DNA of 64,000 nt from Roseicyclus marinus (GTDB lineage Bacteria; Pseudomonadota; Alphaproteobacteria; Rhodobacterales; Rhodobacteraceae): NCBI RefSeq assembly GCF_036322625.1, contig NZ_AP027266.1, positions 1,739,001 through 1,803,000 of the forward strand, in the 5' to 3' direction. The position numbers and the translations under genes were made by a program. The notes under the pieces were generated by a model that saw nothing but the letters and a program-made list of their open reading frames with translations, was not told the DNA's origin and searched no databases. This document shows positions 1-7,610 of the stretch, in pieces (position 1 is the first letter of the stretch; every line of letters begins with the position of its first letter).

Positions 1-2313
1 GTCGACCGTATCCGTGATCTCGGCCGTGGCGCTCGCCCCCGCAAGGCTCGTCGCCTCGAAGTTGCCCCCCGTGATCGCCGTCACCGTCGCCGTGATGGAG
101 CCTTCGTCCACGTAGACATCGGCATTGTCGAGGCCCGTCACTGTCAGGCTGCCGGTGCCCGAGGCGTCCAGCGCGACCGTGTATTCCGTGCCGCCAACAT
201 CCACCGTCAGGCTCGCCGGGGCACCCGCCTCGGGCGCGTTGCTCAGCGCGAAGTCGAAGGTCACCGAGGTCGCATCCTCGCTGATGTCGCTCGTCGTCAC
301 GCTCACCGTCGTCGTATCGACCGTGTCCGTGACCGAGACATCCACGCTCGCACCGGCGATATCCAGCGCCTCGTAATTGCCGCCGGAGGTCGAGGAGACC
401 GAGTAGCTCTGCGTCCCGCCATCGGCATAGACATCGTCGGTGTTGGGATTGGCGAAGGAGACAGACCCCGTCGTCTCACCCGCCCCGATCGTGATCTCCG
501 CACCATTGGACAAGGTCAGGACCAGGTCCGTCTCGGGCGCATGCGTCACGCTCGCCGTGATCGTGATGTCCGACCCTTCCGCAACCGGAGCCGCAGAGAG
601 CGTCACGCTGGTTGTGTCCACCGTATCCGTGACCGACACATCCACGCTCGCACCGGCAATATCCAGCGCCTCGTAATTGCCGCCCGAGGTCGAGGAGACC
701 GAGTAGCTCTGCGTTCCGCCATCGGCATAGACATCGTCGGTGTTGGGATTGGCGAAGGAGACAGACCCCGTCGTCTCACCCGCCCCGATCGTGATCTCCG
801 CGCCATTGGACAAGGTCAGAACCAGGTCCGTCTCGGGCGCATGCGTCACGCTCGCCGTGATCGTGATGTCGCTGCCTTCCGCGACAGGTGCCGCCGAGAG
901 CGTCACCGTCGTCGTGTCGACCGTATCCGTGATCTCGGCCGTAGCACTCGCCCCCTCAAGGCTCGTCGCCTCGAAGTTCCCGCCCGTGATCGCCGTCACA
1001 GTCGCCGTGATGGAGCCTTCGTCCACGTAGACATCGGCATTGTCGAGGCCCGTCACTGTCAGGCTGCCGGCCCCCGAGGCGTCCAGCGCGACCGTGTATT
1101 CCGTGCCGCCAACATCCACCGTCAGGCTCGCCGGGACACCCGCCTCGGGCGCGTTGCTCAGCGCGAAGTCGAAGGTCACCGAGGTCGCATCCTCGCTGAT
1201 GTCGCTCGTCGTCACGCTGACCGTCGTCGTATCGACCGTGTCCGGGACAGTGACGTCAACGCTCGCACCGGCGATATCCAGCGCCTCGTAATTGCCGCCC
1301 GAGGTCGCGCTGACCGAGTAGCTCTGCGTCCCGCCATCGGCATAGACATCGTCGGCATTCGGGTTCGTAAAGCTGACAGACCCCGTCGTCTGCCCCGCCC
1401 CGATCGTGATCTCCGCGCCATTGGACAAGGTCAGGACCAGGTCCGTCTCCGGCGCGTTCGTCACGCTCGCCGTGATCGTGATGTCCGACCCTTCCGCAAC
1501 CGGGGAAGCGGAGAGCGTCACGGCACCCGTCGGGCGGGGTGGTGCGGGAGGGGGTGTTTCCACCTCGACCTCAACCTCCGCCACGGGTGCGGGCGTGGGG
1601 TTGGGCTGGGGGTCAGGTTGTGGCGCCCTTGCGCGCGGCGCCCTTGGCGTCACGTCGTCCGTAAAGCGCTGCACATCGGCCGCGAAACCCGCGCCCGGCG
1701 CCGGTGCGGCAGGCTGAGCGGATGGCGTCGGTGCTGCAGCAGGTTGCCCCTGCCCCGGCTCCTGACCCTGTCCGTCTCCCTGGGCTTGGACAGCAGCCTC
1801 GCCCTGAGCCTCGGGCGCGTCATCTCCGGCGCCGCCCCCGGCGCGGCCCTGCGACCCCCTGCCGGACCGTTCGCCTGCATCCCCATCCCGCGCCCCGCCG
1901 GAACCGTCGGGCACGCCCGGAAGGCCGCCGCCACTTTGGGCCTGGCCCTCCACGACGATACCACCAGGCATAGGCAGGGACAGATCGCCCCCCTGCAGGG
2001 ACAGACCACCGTCCCCATCCTGGTCGGTCTGGCCATATTCATCGGCTTCGGCTTCCGTTTCCTCCTCGAGGCCGTCATCGGCGATCACGCGCGTATTGAC
2101 ATCCGTCTCCCCGCCGCGCCGGAAATCCGCGAGGCTGGGCGTATCCTGGGCCGGGGCGACGACGGTTTCCTCGCCGCCCGATCCGACTTGGACGGGGGCA
2201 TCGGGTAAATCGGTCTCGCCTACATCCTGCAATGAGGTAAGTTGATCAAAAATCTGACCTTCGGACTGATTTTCGCCACCAGCTTCTGTATCTTTGTTAT
2301 CGTCGTCGGCCAT
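1..2313 (-). CDS. Giant repeat adhesin, LapA/RTX type (partial, C-terminus outside window)
   Basis: Reading the minus strand from the ATG at 2313 gives an uninterrupted frame of 771 codons that runs off the window edge, so the C-terminus is missing. Residues 1 to about 260 are acidic and then Gly/Gln/Pro/Ala-rich low-complexity sequence without a Sec signal peptide. From about residue 262 come roughly 100-residue immunoglobulin-like or Calx-beta-like units of two kinds in the order A-B-A-A-B. A units contain VAEGSDITIT, NGAEITIGAG and DDVYADGGTQ; B units contain SEDATSVTFDF and DNADVYVDEGS; each ends near TDTVDTT. This architecture is typical of type I secreted surface adhesins involved in attachment and biofilm, which usually end in RTX repeats and a C-terminal secretion signal; those lie outside the window. 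Ribosome-binding site is weak (GGAAAA). Class confidence is high; the ligand is unknown. Confidence 0.85.
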   Translation of the reverse strand, partial: MADDDNKDTEAGGENQSEGQIFDQLTSLQDVGETDLPDAPVQVGSGGEETVVAPAQDTPSLADFRRGGETDVNTRVIADDGLEEETEAEADEYGQTDQDGDGGLSLQGGDLSLPMPGGIVVEGQAQSGGGLPGVPDGSGGARDGDAGERSGRGSQGRAGGGAGDDAPEAQGEAAVQAQGDGQGQEPGQGQPAAAPTPSAQPAAPAPGAGFAADVQRFTDDVTPRAPRARAPQPDPQPNPTPAPVAEVEVEVETPPPAPPRPTGAVTLSASPVAEGSDITITASVTNAPETDLVLTLSNGAEITIGAGQTTGSVSFTNPNADDVYADGGTQSYSVSATSGGNYEALDIAGASVDVTVPDTVDTTTVSVTTSDISEDATSVTFDFALSNAPEAGVPASLTVDVGGTEYTVALDASGAGSLTVTGLDNADVYVDEGSITATVTAITGGNFEATSLEGASATAEITDTVDTTTVTLSAAPVAEGSDITITASVTHAPETDLVLTLSNGAEITIGAGETTGSVSFANPNTDDVYADGGTQSYSVSSTSGGNYEALDIAGASVDVSVTDTVDTTSVTLSAAPVAEGSDITITASVTHAPETDLVLTLSNGAEITIGAGETTGSVSFANPNTDDVYADGGTQSYSVSSTSGGNYEALDIAGASVDVSVTDTVDTTTVSVTTSDISEDATSVTFDFALSNAPEAGAPASLTVDVGGTEYTVALDASGTGSLTVTGLDNADVYVDEGSITATVTAITGGNFEATSLAGASATAEITDTVD
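303..1531 (-). repeat. Tandem adhesin repeat units (A-B-A-A block)
   Basis: Within the adhesin gene the DNA is built of units of about 300 bp. Two adjacent A units (about 912-613 and 612-313) are nearly identical at DNA level with a period of exactly 300 bp. The B unit at about 1228-915 recurs at 313-1 with a shift of 915 bp and only a few substitutions. Such identity implies recent duplication or gene conversion and makes the region prone to copy-number change and assembly collapse. Confidence 0.85.
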
Positions 2314-2724
2314 AAAGATTTTCCGGACCTTATATGATGGTCATTCAATCTATTTAGCATGGCGATGTTAATTCCGAAAGATAACGCGGCCTCACTCTCA
2401 AGCGATCCGATATCAACTAAGGATTATTATATCAAACTAAAGTTTGTAATTGACCGCCCCGATATCAATTCGCGGCTTTCTCAATCAGGGCAATTCGCAA
2501 AATCGGACGCACGGGATAATCGCAATCCCGATCCGGACCTGAACGCAAGATTGGCGTGCCCGTCGCTGATCCCGACGCCACGCCGGGAACAGGCGGGACG
2601 AAAACCTGCCGGTCACCACGCGACCGCCACCGGCACAGCCCTTGATCACCCGGTCCCCCGCGCGCCCGCCCCCGACCGCGGAGGGACAAACCCCCTTCTG
2701 CCCCCGAGGGATCCGTCTTCGGGG
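2314..2724. other. Intergenic region upstream of adhesin; no gene seen
   Basis: 411 bp between the adhesin start and the end of the acyl-CoA ligase gene. The stretch from about 2314 to 2460 is clearly more AT-rich than the rest of the window and probably carries the adhesin promoter. It holds an inverted repeat CAAACT-AA-AGTTTG at 2433-2446. The GC-rich end (about 2702-2725) can form a CCCCGA/TCGGGG hairpin beside the ligase stop codon, possibly its terminator. No convincing coding frame was found. Confidence 0.5.
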
Positions 2725-4248
2725 CTACCCGGCCTTGTGCTGGAACACGCCCGCGAACCGCTGGCGCAGGTCGACCTTTTGCACCTTGCCCATCGTGTTG
2801 CGCGGCAACGCGTCCATGACCACGACATGGCGGGGGCGCTTGAACCCCGCCAGATTGGCGCGCACCGCCGCCTCGATCGCGGCAAGGTCGATTGTCTCGC
2901 CCGCCTCGGGCACCAGAACGGCCACGACGCTTTCGCCGAAATCGGGATGCGGTGCGCCGATGACCGCGCTTTCCTTGACGCCCGGTTGGTCGTCGAGGAA
3001 CATCTCGATCTCCTTGGGGTAGATGTTGTAGCCGCCCGAGATGATCAGGTCCTTGCCGCGTCCGACGATGGTCACATAGCCGTCGGTGTCGATCCGGGCC
3101 AGATCGCCGGTGATGAACCAGCCGTCTTCCTGCAATTCCTCGCGGGTTTTCTCGGGCATCTGCCAATAGCCCTTGAACACGTTGGGGCCGCGCACATGCA
3201 GCATGCCGATCTCGCCACGGGGCAGTTCGGTGCGGGTTTCGGGGTCGCAGACGCGCACCTCCACCCCGGGAAGCGGCAGGCCCACGGTGCCCGCGCGCCG
3301 GTCGCCCTCGTAGGGGTTCGAGGTGTTCATCGAGGTTTCCGTCATCCCGTAGCGTTCCAGGATACGGTGCCCCGTGCGCGCCTCGAAGGCCTTGTGGGTT
3401 TCGGCCAGAAGCGGCGCAGAGCCCGACACGAAGAGCCGCATATGCGCCGTCAGGTCGCGATCAAAGCGGGGATCGTCCAAAAGACGGGTGTAGAAGGTCG
3501 GAACGCCCATCATCGTCGTGGCCTGCGGCAAGAGCCGCAGAACCGCTTCGAGCTCGAATTTCGGCAAGAAGATCAGCGTGCCCCCTGCCAAAAGCGTCAC
3601 ATTGGTCGCCACGAACAGACCATGGGCGTGAAAGATCGGCAGGGCGTGCAGCAACACGTCATCGGCGGTGAAGCGCCAGCATTCGACCAGCGCCTGCGCA
3701 TTCGACAAGAGATTGCCTTGCGTCAGCATCGCGCCCTTGGACCGCCCCGTGGTGCCGGAGGTATAAAGAAGGGCGGCCAGATCGTTCAGATCCCGCGACA
3801 CGGGCGCGAAATGGTCGGATTGACCGGCGACCATATCGCTCAGGCTCCCCGCGCCATCCGGCCCCAGCGTCTTGAGCCTTGCGCCGACGGAGGCCGCGAT
3901 GGGGCCCATCGCCTCGGCCTCGGACGGGTCGCAGACGAAAAGCGCAGCGCCACTGTCGCCCACGAAATACTCCAGCTCGCGCGCGGTATAGGCGGTGTTG
4001 AGCGGCAAGAACACCACGCCCGCCTTGATGCAGGCCACATAAAGCGCCAGCGCCTGCGGCGATTTCTCGACATGGACGGCGACACGATCCCCCGGCGCAA
4101 CCCCGAGCGCCACGAGCGCATTGGCCGTCCGGTCCGCAAGACCCAGGAATTCCGCATAGCTCAGGCTTGCGCCATCGGGCAGATGCAAGAACACCTTGTC
4201 CGAGCCCTCATGCGGGGCGAACAGCGCGTCATGCAGCGGATTTGTCAT
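2725..4248 (-). CDS. matB: Malonyl-CoA synthetase-like acyl-CoA ligase (MatB family)
   Basis: 507-aa ANL-superfamily adenylate-forming enzyme. The ATP-binding loop YTSGTTGRSKG is at residues 162-172, followed by HALPIFHAHGLF, the YGMTET motif near residue 300, GDLARID, and the C-terminal lysine in NTMGKVQK. Length and the sequence around YGMTETSMNTSNPY resemble malonyl-CoA synthetases, which make malonyl-CoA from malonate, ATP and CoA; methylmalonate or a related short dicarboxylate is also possible. The start at 4248 is preferred over an upstream in-frame ATG at 4287 because AAGGAC precedes it and the upstream choice would overlap the regulator gene. It lies 35 bp downstream of a GntR/FCD gene on the same strand, a MatR-MatB-like arrangement. 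Family assignment is strong, substrate inferred. Confidence 0.82.
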   Translation of the reverse strand: MTNPLHDALFAPHEGSDKVFLHLPDGASLSYAEFLGLADRTANALVALGVAPGDRVAVHVEKSPQALALYVACIKAGVVFLPLNTAYTARELEYFVGDSGAALFVCDPSEAEAMGPIAASVGARLKTLGPDGAGSLSDMVAGQSDHFAPVSRDLNDLAALLYTSGTTGRSKGAMLTQGNLLSNAQALVECWRFTADDVLLHALPIFHAHGLFVATNVTLLAGGTLIFLPKFELEAVLRLLPQATTMMGVPTFYTRLLDDPRFDRDLTAHMRLFVSGSAPLLAETHKAFEARTGHRILERYGMTETSMNTSNPYEGDRRAGTVGLPLPGVEVRVCDPETRTELPRGEIGMLHVRGPNVFKGYWQMPEKTREELQEDGWFITGDLARIDTDGYVTIVGRGKDLIISGGYNIYPKEIEMFLDDQPGVKESAVIGAPHPDFGESVVAVLVPEAGETIDLAAIEAAVRANLAGFKRPRHVVVMDALPRNTMGKVQKVDLRQRFAGVFQHKAG

Positions 4249-4283
4249 GTCCTTGGTCCTTTGTTGCCGTCCTGGCCGCGCGC

Positions 4284-4982
4284 TCAATGGGCGGCGGCGG
4301 GGTCTTGGTCGATCATCGTCGTGTAGCGGGCAAAGCCGCCGGTGATATGGTCAAGCGCGGCCAACCGGGCTGCCTCTGCATCGGCGGCGGCGACGGCGCG
4401 GACGATCTTGTCATGCTCATCGATGGAGCGCGCGATATTGGTCGCGATCGACAGGCCCTTGCGCCGGAACAGATGCATCTCCTTGACCAGGTTGTCGTAC
4501 ATCACCTTGGCCTTGGGGTTGCCCGCGCCTTGCAGCAGCAGGTCGTGAAACTCGATGTTGAGCGCGTAATAGCGCGCGGTGTCGACCTTGGCGTGGACCG
4601 CGCGCATCTGGTCGAGATTGCGGTCAAGCGCCGTCACGAGCTTGGGTTCCTGCCCCAATCCCACCCGCCGCGCGGCCGCCGCACAGGCCATGCCGAAGAT
4701 CGCGCCGCGCAATTCATAGAGGTTTCGCACCTCGTCGAGCGTGGTCTCATGTACGAAAGCGCCCCGGTTGGCGATCAGGTCGATCAAGCCGCTGTCGGCC
4801 AGCGACCGGATCGCCTCGCGCACGGTGCCACGGCTGACGCCCATGGCATTGGACAGCGCCAGTTCGTTCAGCTTCTCACCGGCGGCCAATTCACCGTCGA
4901 CGATCATCCGCTCGATCTCGCCCCGCACCTCGACCGCCAGCGTCGCCCGCCTCGGCCCGATGTTTTTCACTCCGCTCATCAT
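4284..4982 (-). CDS. GntR family regulator, FCD subfamily (MatR-like)
   Basis: 232-aa regulator. The N-terminal winged helix includes NAMGVSRGTVREAIRSLADS at about residues 42-62; the C-terminal FCD effector domain has conserved Asp/His positions (NIEFHDLLL, DEHDKI). FCD regulators commonly sense small carboxylates or amino acids and usually repress adjacent genes. The start at 4982 is chosen because AGGTG lies just upstream; longer in-frame starts run into the operator region. It sits between matB (same strand) and the divergent CoA-transferase operon, so it probably controls both. The 111-bp divergent region holds TTGTCAACAA at 5011-5020, a good GntR half-site pair. Confidence 0.85.
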   Translation of the reverse strand: MMSGVKNIGPRRATLAVEVRGEIERMIVDGELAAGEKLNELALSNAMGVSRGTVREAIRSLADSGLIDLIANRGAFVHETTLDEVRNLYELRGAIFGMACAAAARRVGLGQEPKLVTALDRNLDQMRAVHAKVDTARYYALNIEFHDLLLQGAGNPKAKVMYDNLVKEMHLFRRKGLSIATNIARSIDEHDKIVRAVAAADAEAARLAALDHITGGFARYTTMIDQDPAAAH

Positions 4983-5010
4983 GTGCGCACCTGACCCTCC
5001 GTTCCATATT

Positions 5011-5055
5011 TTGTCAACAATTAACATTTTTATTGTCATGTATCAGCAGATGACA
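5011..5055. promoter_or_regulatory. Candidate GntR/FCD operator and divergent promoter region
   Basis: TTGTCAACAA (5011-5020) fits the TTGT-N2-ACAA layout of FCD-type operators. A second inverted repeat TGTCAT-N10-ATGACA lies at 5034-5055. The AT-rich island separates the regulator from the CoA-transferase operon. The same 10-mer recurs at 13813-13822 upstream of the second FCD regulator. Confidence 0.55.
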
Positions 5056-5093
5056 TACACCACCAATAGTGAGGACACCAAGGGGGAGACCGC

Positions 5094-6323
5094 ATGACAC
5101 CGCCGCCCGGACAGACCGCAACACGCGAGGCAGACGAGGCAGAAACCGCTGTTGCCAGCACCGCGCTCAAAGGGTTGCGCGTGCTGGATCTGACGCGGGT
5201 GCGCTCGGGCCCGACCTGTGTGCGGCAGCTGGCCGATTGGGGCGCCGATGTCATCAAGATCGAAGCGCCGGTGGACGAGGCCGAATTCGGCGGCCCCCGC
5301 CATGGCCCCGATTTCCAGAACCTGCACCGCAACAAGCGCTCGCTGACGCTGGATCTCAAATCCCCCGCCGGTCTGGCTGCCTTCAAGCGGTTGGCCGATA
5401 CCGCCGACATCATCGTAGAAAACTTCCGCCCCGGCGTGAAAAAGCGTCTCGGCATCGATTACGACAGCCTGAGCCAGACCAATCCCGGCCTGATCTATGC
5501 CTCCATTTCCGGCTTCGGTCAGGATGGGCCCTTGGCGGACCGCCCCGGTTTCGACCAGATCGCGCAGGGCATGGGGGGGCTGATGTCGATCACGGGCGAG
5601 CCCGGCACCGGGCCGATGCGCGTGGGCATCCCGATTGCGGATCTCTGCGCGGGGCTTTTCGCGGCCCAGGGCATCTTGATCGCGCTTTTCGAACGCCAGC
5701 ACTCCGGCCGGGGGCAATGGGTCCAGACCTCGCTCCTGCAGGCACAGGTCTTCATGCTCGATTTCCAGGCCGCGCGCTGGCTGATGGATGGGGTCGTGCC
5801 GAAACAGGCGGGCAACAACCACCCGACGACCATCCCGACCGGTGTCTTCAAATCCAGCGATGGGCACATGAACATCGCGGTCACCGGCAACGTGATCTGG
5901 GGCAAGTTCTGCGACGTGATGGGCCGCCCTGACTGGAAGGAGGATGCGCGCTACGCCACCGCCGCCGCGCGGTCCGAAAACCGCCATGCGCTGAACGCCG
6001 AGATCGAGGCGATCACCCTGACGCGGTCGACCGCCGACTGGATCGACGCCTTCAACGCTGCAGGCGTGCCCGCGGGCGAGATCAACGACATCTCCCAGGT
6101 ATTCGCCAATCCGCAGGTGCGCCACCTGGGCCTCGCCCAACCCGTCGTCAGCCAGGAACGCGGCGAAACCGAACTGGTGGGCCAGCCCATCATCATGAGC
6201 CGCACACCCAGCCACATCGCCAAGCCACCGCCGCTTGCAGGCCAGCACACCGCCGAGATCCTCGCCGAGATGGGCTATTCCGAGGCCGAGATCGCCGAAA
6301 TGAGGGCCGCAGGGGCCATCTGA
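5094..6323 (+). CDS. CaiB/BaiF family III CoA transferase
   Basis: 409-aa family III CoA transferase, which moves CoA between carboxylic acids through an enzyme-bound anhydride/thioester. Visible features are the N-terminal GLRVLDLTRVRSGPTCV, IKIEAP, the ENFRPG block at about residues 109-114, and the catalytic Asp183 in GIPIADLCAG. The start follows a strong GGGGGAG ribosome-binding site. It is the first gene of a tight operon with an enoyl-CoA hydratase-like protein, a thioesterase and a PLP enzyme. Acceptor and donor acids cannot be told from sequence; the context suggests a short dicarboxylate or hydroxy acid. Confidence 0.88.
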   Translation: MTPPPGQTATREADEAETAVASTALKGLRVLDLTRVRSGPTCVRQLADWGADVIKIEAPVDEAEFGGPRHGPDFQNLHRNKRSLTLDLKSPAGLAAFKRLADTADIIVENFRPGVKKRLGIDYDSLSQTNPGLIYASISGFGQDGPLADRPGFDQIAQGMGGLMSITGEPGTGPMRVGIPIADLCAGLFAAQGILIALFERQHSGRGQWVQTSLLQAQVFMLDFQAARWLMDGVVPKQAGNNHPTTIPTGVFKSSDGHMNIAVTGNVIWGKFCDVMGRPDWKEDARYATAAARSENRHALNAEIEAITLTRSTADWIDAFNAAGVPAGEINDISQVFANPQVRHLGLAQPVVSQERGETELVGQPIIMSRTPSHIAKPPPLAGQHTAEILAEMGYSEAEIAEMRAAGAI

Positions 6324-6347
6324 CAGACCCAAGGGACAGACAAGACC

Positions 6348-7133
6348 ATGACCGACAAGATCCTGACCGAGCAAAACGGCGACATCGCCCGGATCATCTT
6401 CAACCAGCCCGAAAAGCGCAACGCCGTCTCGCTCGAGATGTGGGAAGCGGTCGAGGCCGCGATGATCCGCTTTCAGGCCGACCCTTCGGTGCGCATCCTG
6501 ATCCTGTCGGGCGCGGGCGGAAAGGCTTTCGTCTCGGGGGCCGACATCTCCAAGTTCGAAAGCGAACGCGCCAGCGAAGAGGGCGTGGCGCGCTACAATG
6601 CCACGACCAAGCGCGTCTATGACATGGTCGAGGCTTTCCCCAAGCCCACCATCGCCCAGATCGACGGGTTCTGCGTGGGCGGCGGCGTGGCGCTGGCGCT
6701 GTGCTGCGACCTGCGCATCTGTGGCGAGGGCTCGCAATTCGCGGTCCCGGCAGCCAAGCTTGGCCTTGGCTACGGGTTCCCCGGCATCAAGCGGTTGGTG
6801 GACGTGGTCGGCCCCTCCTTCGCCAAGGAGATCTTCTTCACCGCCCGCCGCTTCACCGCCGAGGAAGCGCGCGTGATGGGCCTCGTGAACCGCGTCGTGC
6901 CCGATGACAAGGTCGGCGAAACCGCGCTGGAAACCGCGCAGATGATCGCCGAAAACGCGCCGATGACGGTGGCCTCGGTCAAATACATCGTGGGTCAGAC
7001 CGTCACCCCCGAAAGCCAGCGCGACCTGGCCGAATGCGATGCCCGCGTGAAAGCCTGCTTCGACAGCCAGGATTACATCGAGGGCCGTCGCGCCTTCATG
7101 GAAAAGCGCAAGCCGAATTTCATCGGCGCCTGA
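6348..7133 (+). CDS. Enoyl-CoA hydratase/isomerase superfamily, decarboxylase-like active site
   Basis: 261-aa crotonase-fold protein. The oxyanion-hole segments are GADISKF (65-71) and GFCVGGGVAL (107-116). Of the two catalytic glutamates of classical hydratases, the second is kept (Glu161 in AKEIFF), but the first is replaced by alanine in FAVPAAKLG (about residue 135). A tyrosine follows at 142 in LGLGYGFPG, the arrangement I recall from methylmalonyl-CoA decarboxylase (ScpB/YgfG), whose LGVPY segment aligns well. With a malonyl-CoA synthetase-like gene next door, decarboxylation of a malonyl-type CoA ester is plausible, although plain hydratase annotation is what a family search would give. 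Second gene of its operon. Confidence 0.8.
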   Translation: MTDKILTEQNGDIARIIFNQPEKRNAVSLEMWEAVEAAMIRFQADPSVRILILSGAGGKAFVSGADISKFESERASEEGVARYNATTKRVYDMVEAFPKPTIAQIDGFCVGGGVALALCCDLRICGEGSQFAVPAAKLGLGYGFPGIKRLVDVVGPSFAKEIFFTARRFTAEEARVMGLVNRVVPDDKVGETALETAQMIAENAPMTVASVKYIVGQTVTPESQRDLAECDARVKACFDSQDYIEGRRAFMEKRKPNFIGA

Positions 7134-7134
7134 G

Positions 7135-7590
7135 ATGGCGGGCAAGATCGACCATGACAGCGCCAGCGCGCGGCTGAAGGATGCGCTCGACACCCATGAA
7201 CAGGTGTTCGAGCGGTTCTTTCTCGCGCGCTTTCTGGACTTGTCCTTTGCCTATCTGCCCGACGCGGCCTCCGATGAGGCCAAGGAGGTGTGCCGCCTGA
7301 CCTTCCCGGTCACCGACATGTTGCGCAATCCGCAAGGCGCGCTGCATGGCGGGATCATGGCCAGCGCCATGGACATTTCCATGGGCCACCTGGTGGCCAA
7401 GGTCGCAGGCCCCGGCGCCACGATCGAGATGAAGGTGCAATTCCTGCGCCCCGTGATGGGCGGAACCGTGACCGTGGAGGGCAGCTTCACCCGGCGCGGG
7501 CGCAGCCTGTCCTTCATGGAAAGCAAGCTGTTCTCCGAGGATGGCAAACTGGCCGCGCACGCCACCGCGACATGGAAAATGCCCGGCTGA
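7135..7590 (+). CDS. PaaI-type hot-dog thioesterase
   Basis: 151-aa hot-dog-fold acyl-CoA thioesterase. The core motif PQGALHGGIMASAMDISMG (about residues 67-85) holds the His-Gly-Gly and acidic active-site positions of the PaaI/4HBT group, followed by TIEMKVQFLRPV and a final beta strand. It starts 1 bp after the stop of the hydratase-like gene, so the two are probably translationally coupled. It would hydrolyse a CoA thioester made in the same pathway or rescue CoA from dead-end products. Confidence 0.83.
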   Translation: MAGKIDHDSASARLKDALDTHEQVFERFFLARFLDLSFAYLPDAASDEAKEVCRLTFPVTDMLRNPQGALHGGIMASAMDISMGHLVAKVAGPGATIEMKVQFLRPVMGGTVTVEGSFTRRGRSLSFMESKLFSEDGKLAAHATATWKMPG

Positions 7591-7610
7591 GACTTGAAGG
7601 AGACCCCGAA

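Noticed and set aside
541-2208. 555-codon plus-strand frame rich in Arg and Asp
   Set aside because: It is antisense to the adhesin, whose minus-strand frame gives recognisable Ig-like repeats; the internal repeats of this frame just mirror the adhesin repeats.
5043-7193. 716-codon minus-strand frame
   Set aside because: Shadow of the CoA-transferase and hydratase-like genes, both of which have intact motifs and ribosome-binding sites on the plus strand.
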